Positions 12,179 to 21,938 of a stretch of 64,000 nucleotides of DNA are shown piece after piece. The stretch spans positions 27,724,314 through 27,788,313 of the forward strand of contig CM064632.1 in NCBI GenBank assembly GCA_032717465.1, in the 5' to 3' direction. The position numbers and the translations under genes were made by a program. A model generated the notes under the pieces. The model saw nothing but the letters and a program-made list of their open reading frames with translations. It searched no databases and was not told the DNA's origin. Position 1 is the stretch's first letter; each line of letters begins with the position of its first letter. Source of the DNA: Coenobita brevimanus (Eukaryota; Arthropoda; Malacostraca; Decapoda; Coenobitidae).

Positions 12179-12510
12179 GTGTCCGACTCTGGGCATAGGC
12201 TTCACAGCCTGCTATCAAGGCCCAGCAGTCATCCTACATACCATACACCTCTACATGTCACCACTTCGGCGTTAACACCCACCGTCCATATTGAATACAT
12301 GCTAGGGCTGTCTCATACAGGACTGGTGTATTGGTATTAGCGGGGGTATTTTTACGACATGTCGGCGGGTCTTCTGGTAGATCAGTAAAGCCTGATTTAA
12401 TGAAATTCAAATCCTTAAACTGTTCCCTGCCCCAGCCGGGATTCGAACCTGGGTCCGTAAGGACTACAGGCCACCTCTCTACCGATTGAGCCACTGTGTG
12501 GGTATCACAT
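12178..12510 (-). mobile_element. tRNA-derived SINE, family 1, minus copy
   Basis: Read on the minus strand, the head contains a pol III A box (TGGCTCAATCGGTAGAG, about 12478-12494) and a perfect B box, GGTTCGAATCC (12439-12449 on the complement). It continues through a tRNA-unrelated body to a 3' end reading GCCCAGAGTCGGACAC, next to a TA microsatellite. The plus copy at 49681-50022 matches it along its length. Confidence 0.85.
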
Positions 12511-12544
12511 TTTGTTCCCAAAGTTGCACTTTGAACCAGGTTAG

Positions 12545-13320
12545 GATCATCATAGAAATAGCAGGCAGTTACTTAACTGTACCCGAAAATCGTTTGTAAA
12601 AGTATGAGAAGTTTCTGCCTTGGTCTCCTTGCAATAATAACGGTATCAGCACAGCCCCATATTAACCACTTCGAGGTGTACGGACCCGTCTAGAGGTTGT
12701 CGTAGTCGAGAACGTTGAAGCAAAAAGCAAGTTATATCCGCTGTTGTCTTTACACGATCAAAAATTCTCCCAGTCACCCCTCGCGGATCGCACCCACACA
12801 AGGCCATCAATCAGACTGAGACAACAATACCACTTGATTCCCAGGCGCCTTTGAGTAAACGTAGTATAAAAGAAGCATTTAATTCTTTCAACACAGTGAC
12901 GCCAATTTTATATTTTCTTAGTCACGATCTCCAGCAGTTTTAGTAAATTTAGAAGACTTTTCGAATAAAACGGAGTAGGTATGGCATATATATTAAACCC
13001 TTTACTACAGGACAACAAGGGGGTCGTATGGGCTGAATGAAGGTGTCTAGATGTTGCAAGAGTAAACGAAGAATAGCGTAGTCTATAGTAATCTCTCTCT
13101 CTCTCTCTCTCTCTGCCAAGGAAAATACTTCAGGAACCTTCAACAGCTTAGGCCTTGACCAAAGACTTCCAGCTTGGCGTAAATTACCTAAAGTAGGGTA
13201 ATTTTGAGTTTCTTTGGGGTAATAGGCAGGAGAAAGATATCACCACAATCTTCACTATTCTGACCTACATTTCCATGTTTAGACGGGGAGAACGAACCTG
13301 GAACAAGTATCTTTCATTTC
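12545..13320. other. Non-coding interval
   Basis: Unclassified sequence with a short CT run at about 13092-13114. No gene is seen. The last 20 bp form a pyrimidine-rich stretch ending in ACAG at 13324-13327, which would score as a splice acceptor. Confidence 0.45.
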
Positions 13321-13327
13321 TTTACAG

Positions 13328-13725
13328 ACCTGATTGAAAAGATTAAGGAAGATAAAAGTAATACGGTTGGAAAGATTAAGGAAGCTGAAAGTAATAAGAT
13401 TGAAGATTAAGGAAGCTAAAAGTAATAAGGTTGAAGATTAAGGAAGCTAAAATAATAATGTTGAAAAGATTAAGGCAGCAAAATGTAAAAAGGTTGAAAA
13501 GTTTAAGGAAGCTAAAAGTAATAAAGTTGAAAAGATTAAGGAAGCTAAAAGAAATAAGGTTGAAAAGTTTAAGGAAGCTAAAAGTAGTAAGGTTGAAAAA
13601 ATTAAGGAAACAGAAAGTAATAAGGTTGGAAAGATTAAGGAAGCTAAACATAGTAGGCTAAATGAAAAGATTAAGGAAGCTAAAAGTAATAACAATGAAA
13701 ATATTCAGGAAGCTAAATGTCAGTA
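13328..13725 (+). repeat. 33-bp minisatellite encoding lysine-rich 11-mers
   Basis: There are about 12 copies of a 33-bp unit of the form GAAAAGATTAAGGAAGCT plus AAAAGTAATAAGGTT. In one frame each unit reads EKIKEAKSNKV, an 11-residue charged repeat. Two early units have lost 2 bp each and a third has lost 1 bp, so that frame is interrupted and then runs open from about 13450 to a TAA at 13723. Other frames are also open because the period is a multiple of three, so openness is weak evidence of coding. It could be a repeat exon or simply a minisatellite. Confidence 0.7.
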
Positions 13726-13914
13726 AGTTATCTCCCCTTTGCTAGTTCGTGGGAAGTATGACACAGATTTGTGTACGACACAAGTGCTAGGAGATGAGGT
13801 TGCAATATCCTTACGTTAATACAGACATTTCCCAGTTGAAATAGTTTTGTATGCACGCGTAGATGGAAAATTATAATAGAACTGATTTTCTTATCAACTA
13901 AGAATAGTCCTTGT

Positions 13915-14045
13915 TCGGGGATATGGTGGCGAATTTTGAGAAGAACCACTTAAGCAACATTTTTAGTACTTTGAAAAGTTTTGAAGTGATATGTGTGGGT
14001 CCATGTAGTGTTATTAGATGCCGAGATATCACAGTTTTGGTGCTC

Positions 14046-14086
<41 letters not shown>

Positions 14087-14775
14087 CAGTGTTGTGGCGA
14101 ATTTTCTGGGTCACTTAACAGAAGCGAGTATTACTTTTCCATAAGCGTTCCATCGATGTGCTTATGTCTGCTGTAGGCTGAAGTCTCCGGAAAAAAGTAA
14201 GTGTTGTTTGGTGCTCAGTTTGGCTTTTTTTTTTTTTTTTTTTTTTTTTTTTCATGAGCATGGTGGATAATTTTGCGAAAAACTACTTAAGTAACATCTA
14301 TAACTTTTTCTTAAGCTTTGTGATGATGTGGCCTAATTCGCTCTAGGTTTAATCGTTTCCAGAATGACTTACTTTTGGGGCTGTTGAGGGTAAATTTACT
14401 CCTTATAGCGTTTTTTCGGCAATATGGTGGCGGATTTTCAAAAGTCATTTAAATAACACATAATACAGTTTCGTTAGCTTTCAAACTGTGTACTGTACGT
14501 AGATCCGTGAGAGCTTTGATAGCCTCAGAAATTACACGGTTTCAGTGCTGTTTGGTGCTCAGGTTTATTTATTTATTTATTTATTTTTTGGTTTTATCGG
14601 TATAGTAGCGAGTTTAAAGGAAGTTACTTAAGTCATACCTGTCACCTTTCCATAAGTTTTCCAACGATGTGTGTAATATTCTCTTACATCATCAGCCTCC
14701 GAAATAACACAAATTCGGTGCCTTGCTTGGTATAGTATAGGGTAAAGGTGAACTAACAGCATTTTGGCTCGCTAC
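13915..14775 (+). repeat. Diverged tandem array of about 170-bp units
   Basis: About five successive units share the order: GGTGGCGAATTTT-like start, a CACTTAAGTAACA-like block, a TTTCCATAAG or TTTCTTAAGC block, a GATGTG block, a GATAGCCTCCGAAATAACAC-like block, GGTGCTCAGTTTG, then a T-run. Units begin near 13918, 14090, 14265, 14420 and 14600. T-runs sit at about 14050-14083 and 14227-14252. Divergence between units is high, so the array is old. Confidence 0.65.
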
Positions 14776-15000
14776 GCCATTAAAGTGGGAGGAGGCAGGG
14801 AAAAGAGGAAGGGTGGAATGATGGAATAAGGAGAGGGAGGGGAGAGAAGGGCAAGCATGGTAGTACAGAGGGTGGGAGGAAAGGGCAGGAGAAAATGCGA
14901 GATGAAGGAGAGAGAGTGGAGAAAGTAGGGGAATGTTGGAGGGAGAGGAAGGGAAGAAAGGTATGGAGGGAAAGAGGGAATGAGAGGATTCGAGGGCAAC

Positions 15001-15040
<40 letters not shown>

Positions 15041-15270
15041 CACTAAATGTAACTAATAATTCTCCTTTTTTTTTTTTTTTCCCTTCGAGATGAGTATTAC
15101 TTTGTCTACCTGTCATCGGGCGTCGCTTAGGTATGCATTAACACTCATTTTTATTTTGTCTAGTTTTATAAGTATTCATGAGCGGTTTTAAGTCGAAGAG
15201 GAAGAAGCAGTCCAAAAAATTTGTCTTTCGTATACGGTGATAGGCTTTTTTCTTCGACGACTTTTTCCAC
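14776..15270. other. Purine-rich, low-complexity interval
   Basis: A GGGAGG/AGGAAG-rich stretch at about 14787-14990 is followed by a GA run at 15003-15038 and a T run near 15067. The minus-strand open frames across it are low-complexity Ser/Pro/Leu artefacts. No gene is seen. Confidence 0.7.
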
Positions 15271-15271
15271 A

Positions 15272-17093
15272 TACTATCTATCTATCTATATACCTAGGCT
15301 GCTTCCCCCAAGGAAAGGGAGGTAGCCGAGACAGGACGACTCACTCTCCATTTACTCATCCATTCAAACACATTCATTCGCATCTTAGCCCCAAAGGGGA
15401 GAACGGACAGATCCTCACCGCATCACACCGCACAAGGGTCAACTGCGCAATGCAATCAGTGACATCCGCAGCAGGGCCTGACAGCAGAACTGGTTTACCC
15501 CTGCCACATCATAACAGACCCATCCCCTTACTCACACCTGACCTGACTAGCTGATCAGACCAAATGCGGGAGAATATTCCCTCAGGGCTGCGTCATCACT
15601 TATTCATTCACAATTTCTCCCCATTTATTTCTGTCACGCACAGCCACTCTTCCTTGCTCAACAGACATCTCTCTCGCATCCAGTGCTCTCTTCACACTGT
15701 CCATCCATCCTATTCGTGGTCTCCCTCTCAGCCTTACACCTCTCACATCAGATCTAGTTATCTTTTTCACCAATCGTTCATTATCCATTCTCTCCATATG
15801 CCCAAACCATTGCAACACCCTCTGCTCAACTCTACCAGCCATCTCCCGAACAACTCCAGTTCTCCTTCGCACTTCATCATTTCGCACTCGATCCATACGC
15901 GTCACTCCACACATACTCCTCAGACATCTCATCTCCATTACATTCAAACTTTTCCTCTCTGTTACACCCACATTCCATGTTTCAGCCCCATATAATGCAG
16001 TCGGTACCACAACACCCTCATACAGCCTTCTCTTTACATCCATTCTAAGCGAACGACATTTAAACACTTTTTTCATTCCTCCCAGCACCTTTCCTACTTC
16101 ATTTATTCTAAACTTCACTTCTGCATCTATTCTTCCATCCACAGCAACATGTGACCCTAGATATTTAAAACAATCTACCTCCTCAAGCAACTCACCATTC
16201 AAAACTATATTCATCCCCCTACCATCTATCAACCTCGCACACTTCATCACTTTACTCTTATTCTCATTTACTTTCAATTTCCTCCTTTCACACACCCTTC
16301 CAAACTCCTCTACCAACTGTCTCAATCTCTCCTCTGAATCAGTCACCAGTGCAGTATCATCTGCAAACAGCAGCTGCTTCAGATTCCACTCTCCTCCATC
16401 AACATTTACCAGACTCAGACCACCTAAAACTCTTGCATTCACCTCCCTTACAACACCATCCATGTAAATATTAAACAACCAAGGCGACATCACACATCCC
16501 TGTCGCAGCCCCACTCTCACGGGAAACCAATCACTCACAGCATTTCCCACTCTTACACACGCTCTACTATTTACATAAAAACTTTTCACCCCTTTTAGTA
16601 ACCTACCATCAAGTCCATACAATCTTAAAACAGTCCACAAAGCCTCCCTATCAATTCTATCATACGCTTTCTCTAAATCCATAAATGCCCAAAACACATC
16701 CTTGCCTTTCGCTAAATACTTTTCACACACTTGTCTCACAGCAAACACCTGATCAACGCATCCCCTCCCTCTCCTAAAGCCACACTGCTCATCACTAATC
16801 ACTCCCTCTGTACCCTCTCTAACTCTCATAATTAACACTCTACCATACACTTTACCTACAACACTCAACAGACTTATACCCCTAAAGCTAGTACATTCAT
16901 ACTTATCACCCTTGCCTTTATACAACGGGACCACACAAGCACTTGCCCAGTCAATTGGCACCATACCTTTCTCAAAGCACACATTCAACAATCTTACTAA
17001 CCAGTCAACAATAGTCACTCCACCACCCTTCAGGCATTCCACAGCACACCCATCCATACCTGCAGCTTTCCCTGTTTTCACATACGGTACGTG
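15272..17093 (-). mobile_element. 5'-truncated LINE, family A
   Basis: The minus-strand element runs from a truncated 5' end near 17093, through an open RT region, to a 3' UTR of about 320 bp and a short GATA-type tail at 15273-15290 (CTAT on the plus strand). The 3' region differs from that of LINE family B elsewhere in the window, though the encoded C-terminal motifs are related. Confidence 0.85.
15600..17081 (-). CDS. LINE reverse transcriptase, N-terminally truncated (493 codons open)
   Basis: This is the RT and C-terminal part of a non-LTR retrotransposon polyprotein, which would copy its RNA at a nicked target site. Visible motifs: GKAAGMDG (residues 4-11, start of the RT fold), FRGISLLSVVGK (66-77), CGFRRGRGC (100-108), motif A FMDLEKAYD with D135, motif B RQGCVMSPWLFNIYMDG (193-209), motif C FADD (239-242, catalytic D241 and D242) and a YLG motif. 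The C-terminal segment has LQWFGHMERM and RGRPRIGW, as in many arthropod LINEs. The first Met is internal: the endonuclease domain and the RT N-terminus are missing because the copy is 5'-truncated. The open frame suggests a fairly recent insertion, but this copy cannot be autonomous. Confidence 0.85.
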   Translation of the reverse strand: MKTGKAAGMDGCAVECLKGGGVTIVDWLVRLLNVCFEKGMVPIDWASACVVPLYKGKGDKYECTSFRGISLLSVVGKVYGRVLIMRVREGTEGVISDEQCGFRRGRGCVDQVFAVRQVCEKYLAKGKDVFWAFMDLEKAYDRIDREALWTVLRLYGLDGRLLKGVKSFYVNSRACVRVGNAVSDWFPVRVGLRQGCVMSPWLFNIYMDGVVREVNARVLGGLSLVNVDGGEWNLKQLLFADDTALVTDSEERLRQLVEEFGRVCERRKLKVNENKSKVMKCARLIDGRGMNIVLNGELLEEVDCFKYLGSHVAVDGRIDAEVKFRINEVGKVLGGMKKVFKCRSLRMDVKRRLYEGVVVPTALYGAETWNVGVTERKSLNVMEMRCLRSMCGVTRMDRVRNDEVRRRTGVVREMAGRVEQRVLQWFGHMERMDNERLVKKITRSDVRGVRLRGRPRIGWMDSVKRALDAREMSVEQGRVAVRDRNKWGEIVNE

Positions 17094-17134
17094 TAAATGA
17101 TATCCTGATGGATTTTCCCAATTTCAGTATTATT

Positions 17135-17490
17135 ATAGGTGGTGGGTGGTGGCGACCATCATCCACTCACCTGATATAGTACTGCCTACTTCTTCGTACA
17201 CCTTTATTACTTTTTTTCTATGTCTGTCCTCTCTCTTCCTATTTCTCCCATCTTTCATGTCACAGTATGTTACTCTTCTCTCCTTTTCAGGTGGCTTTAC
17301 ATTGAGTGACAAGCCAAATAGTTTCCTTTAAGCCAGGAAACCATTACAACGCTGGGTGGTAACTATATAACCAACCCATACATTTTCCCTACGTGTCAAA
17401 AAGTTGGTTGGGAGAGGGTTAGTGCCCCTCCCCTTAAACGACTAACCGGAAGACAAACAGCTACCCTTTACGGGATTTTGGCGTCTGGAT
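17135..17490 (+). repeat. Dispersed repeat family 3 copy
   Basis: This contains GTGGCGACCATCATCCACTCACC, then GAGTGACAAGCCAAATAGTTTCC, AGGAAACCATTAC and GCTGGGTGGTAACTATATAACC. The same ordered blocks occur, reverse-complemented, at 48555-48935, and in part at 43690-43905, 47110-47400 and 49465-49640. Confidence 0.55.
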
Positions 17491-17524
17491 GTAGATAGAC
17501 GGGTAGATAGAAATATTATGGCTG

Positions 17525-18118
17525 TAGGAGTTTTCTCCTTGTAAATATTATGCTGATAGACTTCTGTCACTTTTCCCCTTGTAACTATTATGATGATAGA
17601 CTTTTGTCACTTTTGCCTTTGTAATATTATGATGATAGACTTTTGTCACTTTTCCCCTTGTAACTATTATGATGATAGACTTTTGTCACTTTTCCCCTTG
17701 TAATATTATGATGATAGACTTTTGTCACTTTTCATTTTCATTCATTCATTCATTGCCAGACGCCATGTATCCCAAACGGGGTGGTCAAGGGCTTAGATTT
17801 AATTGTTTTACAGGGAGGGGCACTAATCCTCCACCAACCCCACTTGACACGTAGGGATGCCAACAGCATCTGGTGTTCCCAGGCGGTCACCCATCCAAGT
17901 ACTAACCAGACCCAACGTTGCTTAAACTTCGCTGATCGGACGGGAAGCGGTGTACTCAACTGTAATATTATGATGATAGACTTTTGTCACTTTTTCCCTT
18001 GTAATATTATGATGATAGACTTTTGTCACTTTTCCCCTTGTAACTCTTATGATGATAGACTTTTGTCACTTTTCCTCTTGTAAATATTATGATGATTGAC
18101 TTTCTCCTTGTCAATATT
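17525..18118 (+). repeat. About 40-bp minisatellite, interrupted by a 5S-derived SINE
   Basis: Units read TTGTAATATTATGATGATAG followed by ACTTTTGTCACTTTTCCCC. About five lie at 17525-17732 and about four at 17961-18118. The SINE at 17733-17960 separates the two blocks, so the array predates the insertion. Confidence 0.85.
17733..17960 (-). mobile_element. 5S rRNA-derived SINE (SINE3-like)
   Basis: On the minus strand the first 100 bp (about 17957-17857) match 5S rRNA in order: CGTCCGATCAGCGAAG, AAGCAACGTTGGG (pol III A-box region), GGTTAGTACTTGGATGGG, GTGACCGCCTGGGAAC (C box; 17875-17895 on the plus strand) and a GCTGTTGGCA end. A 5S-unrelated body of about 90 bp follows, with a 3' end GGCGTCTGGCAA and an ATGA microsatellite tail. 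A simple 5S pseudogene would lack this body and tail. The 3' end nearly matches that of LINE family B, which suggests that LINE mobilised it. Confidence 0.8.
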
Positions 18119-18119
18119 A

Positions 18120-18131
18120 TAGTAACAGGAC

Positions 18132-18187
<56 letters not shown>

Positions 18188-18673
18188 AGGATGGTGGTAC
18201 AAGTTATCCCCTTGTAAATATCGTGGTGATAGGATAAATTATTTAATATGATGGTGATTGGACTTTTGTGAATATGCTGATGGTAGACTATTCCTTCTTG
18301 AATATCATACAGTCTTTCATCTGTGAATATTACTCAGATAAAATTATATCCTCTCATCTTATATTGGCGATTTTTCAGATTATCTCCCTTTCCATCTGTC
18401 TCAAATCTTAACTCTGGCAGGCTCCTGTAAGTCGCTGTCAACTGAATAAAATCGTCTGAATTGAGGGTGGTTGGAAGACTTTGAGAGTTAAACTATGAAG
18501 AAAGCTTGAATACCCTCTGGCTCAGACATACTTCCATCTAAATGACATCGTCTGGTGTTAACTGGAATAAACTGAGGGAAAAGCAAAAACATTGTAGGAT
18601 CTGTGTTCAAAATGCCTCCCTTTCCCTGCCGTATTCCTCTTCCCCCCCACCCCGTTGTGTTATTTATTTATTT

Positions 18674-18737
<64 letters not shown>

Positions 18738-18788
18738 ACAGCCTTAATAACAGTATATTGATCAACACTTCTTACAAGATTAATTTCA

Positions 18789-18830
<42 letters not shown>

Positions 18831-19221
18831 ACTGGTTGGAAATGAGGGCTCTGAGGTGAGTGAGAATTGGTAGGAAATGACGATAGTGTGAAAAGTCAGG
18901 AAAGGAGAAAACAATTATGTGTCAGGCTGTAAGAAAGGTTCAGGGTTTTTTTGCTCTCTCTCTCTCTCTCTCAGCAGTTTACAAAACACGCAGTAAAACT
19001 TGTTCCACGTTTCTTCTGTCGTCGATTTTTTTCCCTTCGTTCATTCATAGTTCAGATATCTTTTTGGATTTTATTAAACTTCTGGTGATTTTTTTTTTTT
19101 TTTTTTTTGCCGACTGTCATCATGTCAAAATTTTTTGCCTCAAAATATGTAGTCTTAAGTATTGCCTCTCCTTTTATTAAAGAAAATATTCCAGTAAAGT
19201 GATTAAAAGGAATGGATTTTT

Positions 19222-19253
<32 letters not shown>

Positions 19254-19868
19254 CGCAGTAGGTAATTAGTTTGTTATACTTTTTCTCATTCACGTGTCCA
19301 CAAATCATTGGACGACGGAATAAAATGGTTGATTGCCTGGTGAATTGAAAGAGTGTTGGTAGTCTTTAATTAACATCGTCTTTATAACATCATCATCATC
19401 ATCGACGTCGTCGTCGTCGTCGTCGTCGTTTTTCCCAGTAATAAACCTCTAACTACGATTTAGAAATAGAAAGAAGAGAGAGATAATGGAGCAATTAGAG
19501 GTATGTGTTAATATGCGCCTGGAAATGTTGGATGGGAGAGAGAGACAGGGTAGAGATTGAGTTCTGTATTTTCTCTTATGTTTTAGGGTACACAGAACCT
19601 GACCCCATGGAAAGAAAATAATTGTAAGTCAGGATGTAAGAACAAATTGGATTTTTTCTTCTCTCACTCAGTTTATTTATCTATCACAGCTATAAACGTC
19701 CGAGAAAATAAAGAATTCCAGCTCTATCCTGTCCCTGTCTCCCACCCAACATTTCCACTCGTCACAGTGGGTCATCTAATATGCATCTGTTGGGAAGAAA
19801 TTACTGAGGTTTGTGTGTGAGATAGGCAGGTAGACAAATATAGATAAATATAGATACAGATAGATAGG

Positions 19869-19870
<2 letters not shown>
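18120..19870. other. Non-coding, microsatellite-rich interval
   Basis: This holds a GT run at 18132-18184, a CT run at about 18679-18733 facing a GA run at about 18793-18827 (potential foldback), a T run near 19087, a GT run at about 19229-19251 and a short GTC run near 19405. The Leu/Ser-rich frames here are microsatellite artefacts. No gene is seen. Confidence 0.7.
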
Positions 19871-19872
<2 letters not shown>

Positions 19873-19913
<41 letters not shown>

Positions 19914-19993
19914 TTTTGGCGCCAAGTGAAGCTAAAATGGAGAATTTACATTCTGTCACTTCTGTCTTTTCCTGTTTCTTATATTTCTTTCTT

Positions 19994-20039
<46 letters not shown>

Positions 20040-20040
20040 G
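19873..20040. repeat. Facing GA and CT microsatellites
   Basis: A GA run (19873-19909) and a CT run (about 19998-20037) are complementary and separated by about 90 bp of unique sequence, so a single strand could form a long hairpin stem. Confidence 0.7.
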
Positions 20041-20369
20041 TTTGTCCATCTTTTTGTTTGTCTGTCTGTCTGTCTCTCTCTGTCTTTGTCTTTGTTTGTT
20101 TATTGTCAAGTCTTTGTCTGTCTTTGTGTATCTACTTCATACCTAGCCTAAATCTATCAGAGTATCATCTGCCCCTCTATCTATGTAGCTTTCTACTGAA
20201 ATATATCTATTTGTGTATGTATGTCTTTCTGTTCTTGTTTATGTCTGTTTATCAATCAGTTTACGTATTGTTTCTCTGTCTATCTGTCTGTTTTTCTATC
20301 TTTCCATCACTTGTCCTTGTTTCTTTAATATTACTAACAAATTTCTTTAATTTTTTTTTACTTCCCCAT

Positions 20370-20670
20370 ACAGTTACTTCCCCATACAATTCCCCATACA
20401 GTTACTTGCCCATACAGTTACTTCCCCATGGAGTTACTTCCCCATGGAGTTACTTCCCCATACAGTTACTTCCCCATACAGTTACTTCCCATACAGTTAT
20501 ATACTTCCCATACAGTTACTTTTCCATACAGTTACATTTCCATACACTTACATCCCCATAAAGTTACTTCTCATACAGTTACTTCCCCATACAGTTACCG
20601 TACTTCCCCATAGTTACTTCCCTGTAGTTACTTTCCCATACAGTTACTTCCTCATACGGTTACTTCACAC
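20370..20670 (+). repeat. 16-bp minisatellite (ACTTCCCCATACAGTT)
   Basis: About 18 imperfect copies of ACTTCCCCATACAGTT, with variants such as CCCATGGAGTT and TTTCCATACAGTT. The predicted Ser/Tyr/Pro frames across it are repeat artefacts. Confidence 0.85.
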
Positions 20671-20689
20671 AATAACAATTTGATAGGCT

Positions 20690-21120
20690 TATTTATATAC
20701 CGATAGGCACCTCCCCCTTCCTCTCTCTCTCTCTCTCTTTCTCTCATGTGAGCTGTAGCCTCGGCCCCCTCTTCCCCCCCCCCCAAAAAAAAAAAAAAGC
20801 ATTTCTATCCCTACTAGTAACGATTTTTTCCTCGACAAACCACTCTTCCACATATGAAGTACCTTTCTTTTTTCTTTCTGTTTCTTTTCTTTTCATTTTC
20901 TGACTGCAATCATCACTTAGCTTCAAAAATAAGCTAAATGGTACGTTGGGGTGAAGGAGTTGAGTTATAAATATTGCCAAATTGTACTAATGGAGAAGTG
21001 AAACGCAAAGTCACCGTTATCAAGGAGAATCGGGTATTACTGTTTCACCGTATTTTGGGAATATCGTTAATATGTCTTCAGTCCCTCACAGCCTTTTAGT
21101 CAGCCATACTCTGTTTGGTG
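20690..21120. other. Non-coding spacer before the minus-strand retrotransposon
   Basis: Contains a short CT run, a C run followed by an A run at about 20773-20798, and unclassified sequence. Nothing else is seen. Confidence 0.6.
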
Positions 21121-21127
21121 TAAGGCC

Positions 21128-21877
21128 TGTTACGGAACAGAGAAAACTGTCCCGCAAAGTTCCAGGTTCAAAACAAAAGAGTTAGATAAAATTACAAGTT
21201 AAAGTTTAATGCACAAACTAACAACAAAACATTCAGGACTCATAAGGATAATGTAATGGCAAAAACAGGTTAAATATATGGTTAACTGCAATAGCCTCTA
21301 TTAACACGAAATTAGCAAAAGTAAATTTATCTAAGTCAGCCCTGATAAAATGAGAAAGCAGGATAATACTCAGTGAATGCAAGATATATTATTACAGATA
21401 CAAAATATTATCAAAAATGACTGACAATAAGAACCTTACATGAATTACAAAAAACGTTACTAGGCCTAAGAATTAACCTCTTATGCTATACAGTACAAGA
21501 AAAAATGCAATAACACTTATACTCAAATTACACAGCTGCTAGATGGTTGGAGACTTCCTGAGCACTCACAATAATAACTGTACAGGGGAGGACAGAGATG
21601 TGAACAAAATGAGGAGTAGATCTAAGTGGCCATAATGTAGAGACTGAGCTCATTATATAGGGGCCGGCAGAGCTTGATACAACTTGTAAGAAGGACGCGC
21701 AAATGAAGCCATGGGGACAAAGAGCTGACAGTCCTACTCTGAACAACAGAAAGGACGACTTACTCTACTATAACGGTAGAAGGGGGGAACTGAGGCAGAA
21801 CACGCTCGTGATCAAACATGCAGCATACTGTGCGTTAAAATTACACAAAGGATGATGAAATCATAGGCTATGTAACA
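21128..21877 (-). repeat. 3' LTR of copy A
   Basis: 750 bp, with TGTTACATAG...TCCGTAACA termini when read on the minus strand. On that strand the purine-rich GTGGGGAGG just before it (about 21878-21886) is the likely polypurine tract. Confidence 0.92.
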
Positions 21878-21938
21878 CCTCCCCACAAAGAAAAAGAAAT
21901 TTACAAAGGAAATTTCTTATTACTCTAAAACAATCTGT

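Noticed and set aside
12430..12500. Functional tRNA gene
   Set aside because: A and B boxes are present, but the acceptor stem is not convincing and the same head recurs attached to a shared SINE body.
17857..17957. Functional 5S rRNA gene
   Set aside because: Only part of the 5S sequence is well matched, with substitutions, and it is fused to a SINE body and tail.
21528..21746. 72-codon frame repeated in every LTR (also at 799, 27080, 33673 and 39588)
   Set aside because: It lies in the LTR, is not conserved in its ends between copies, and has no known domain; its recurrence reflects LTR homology.
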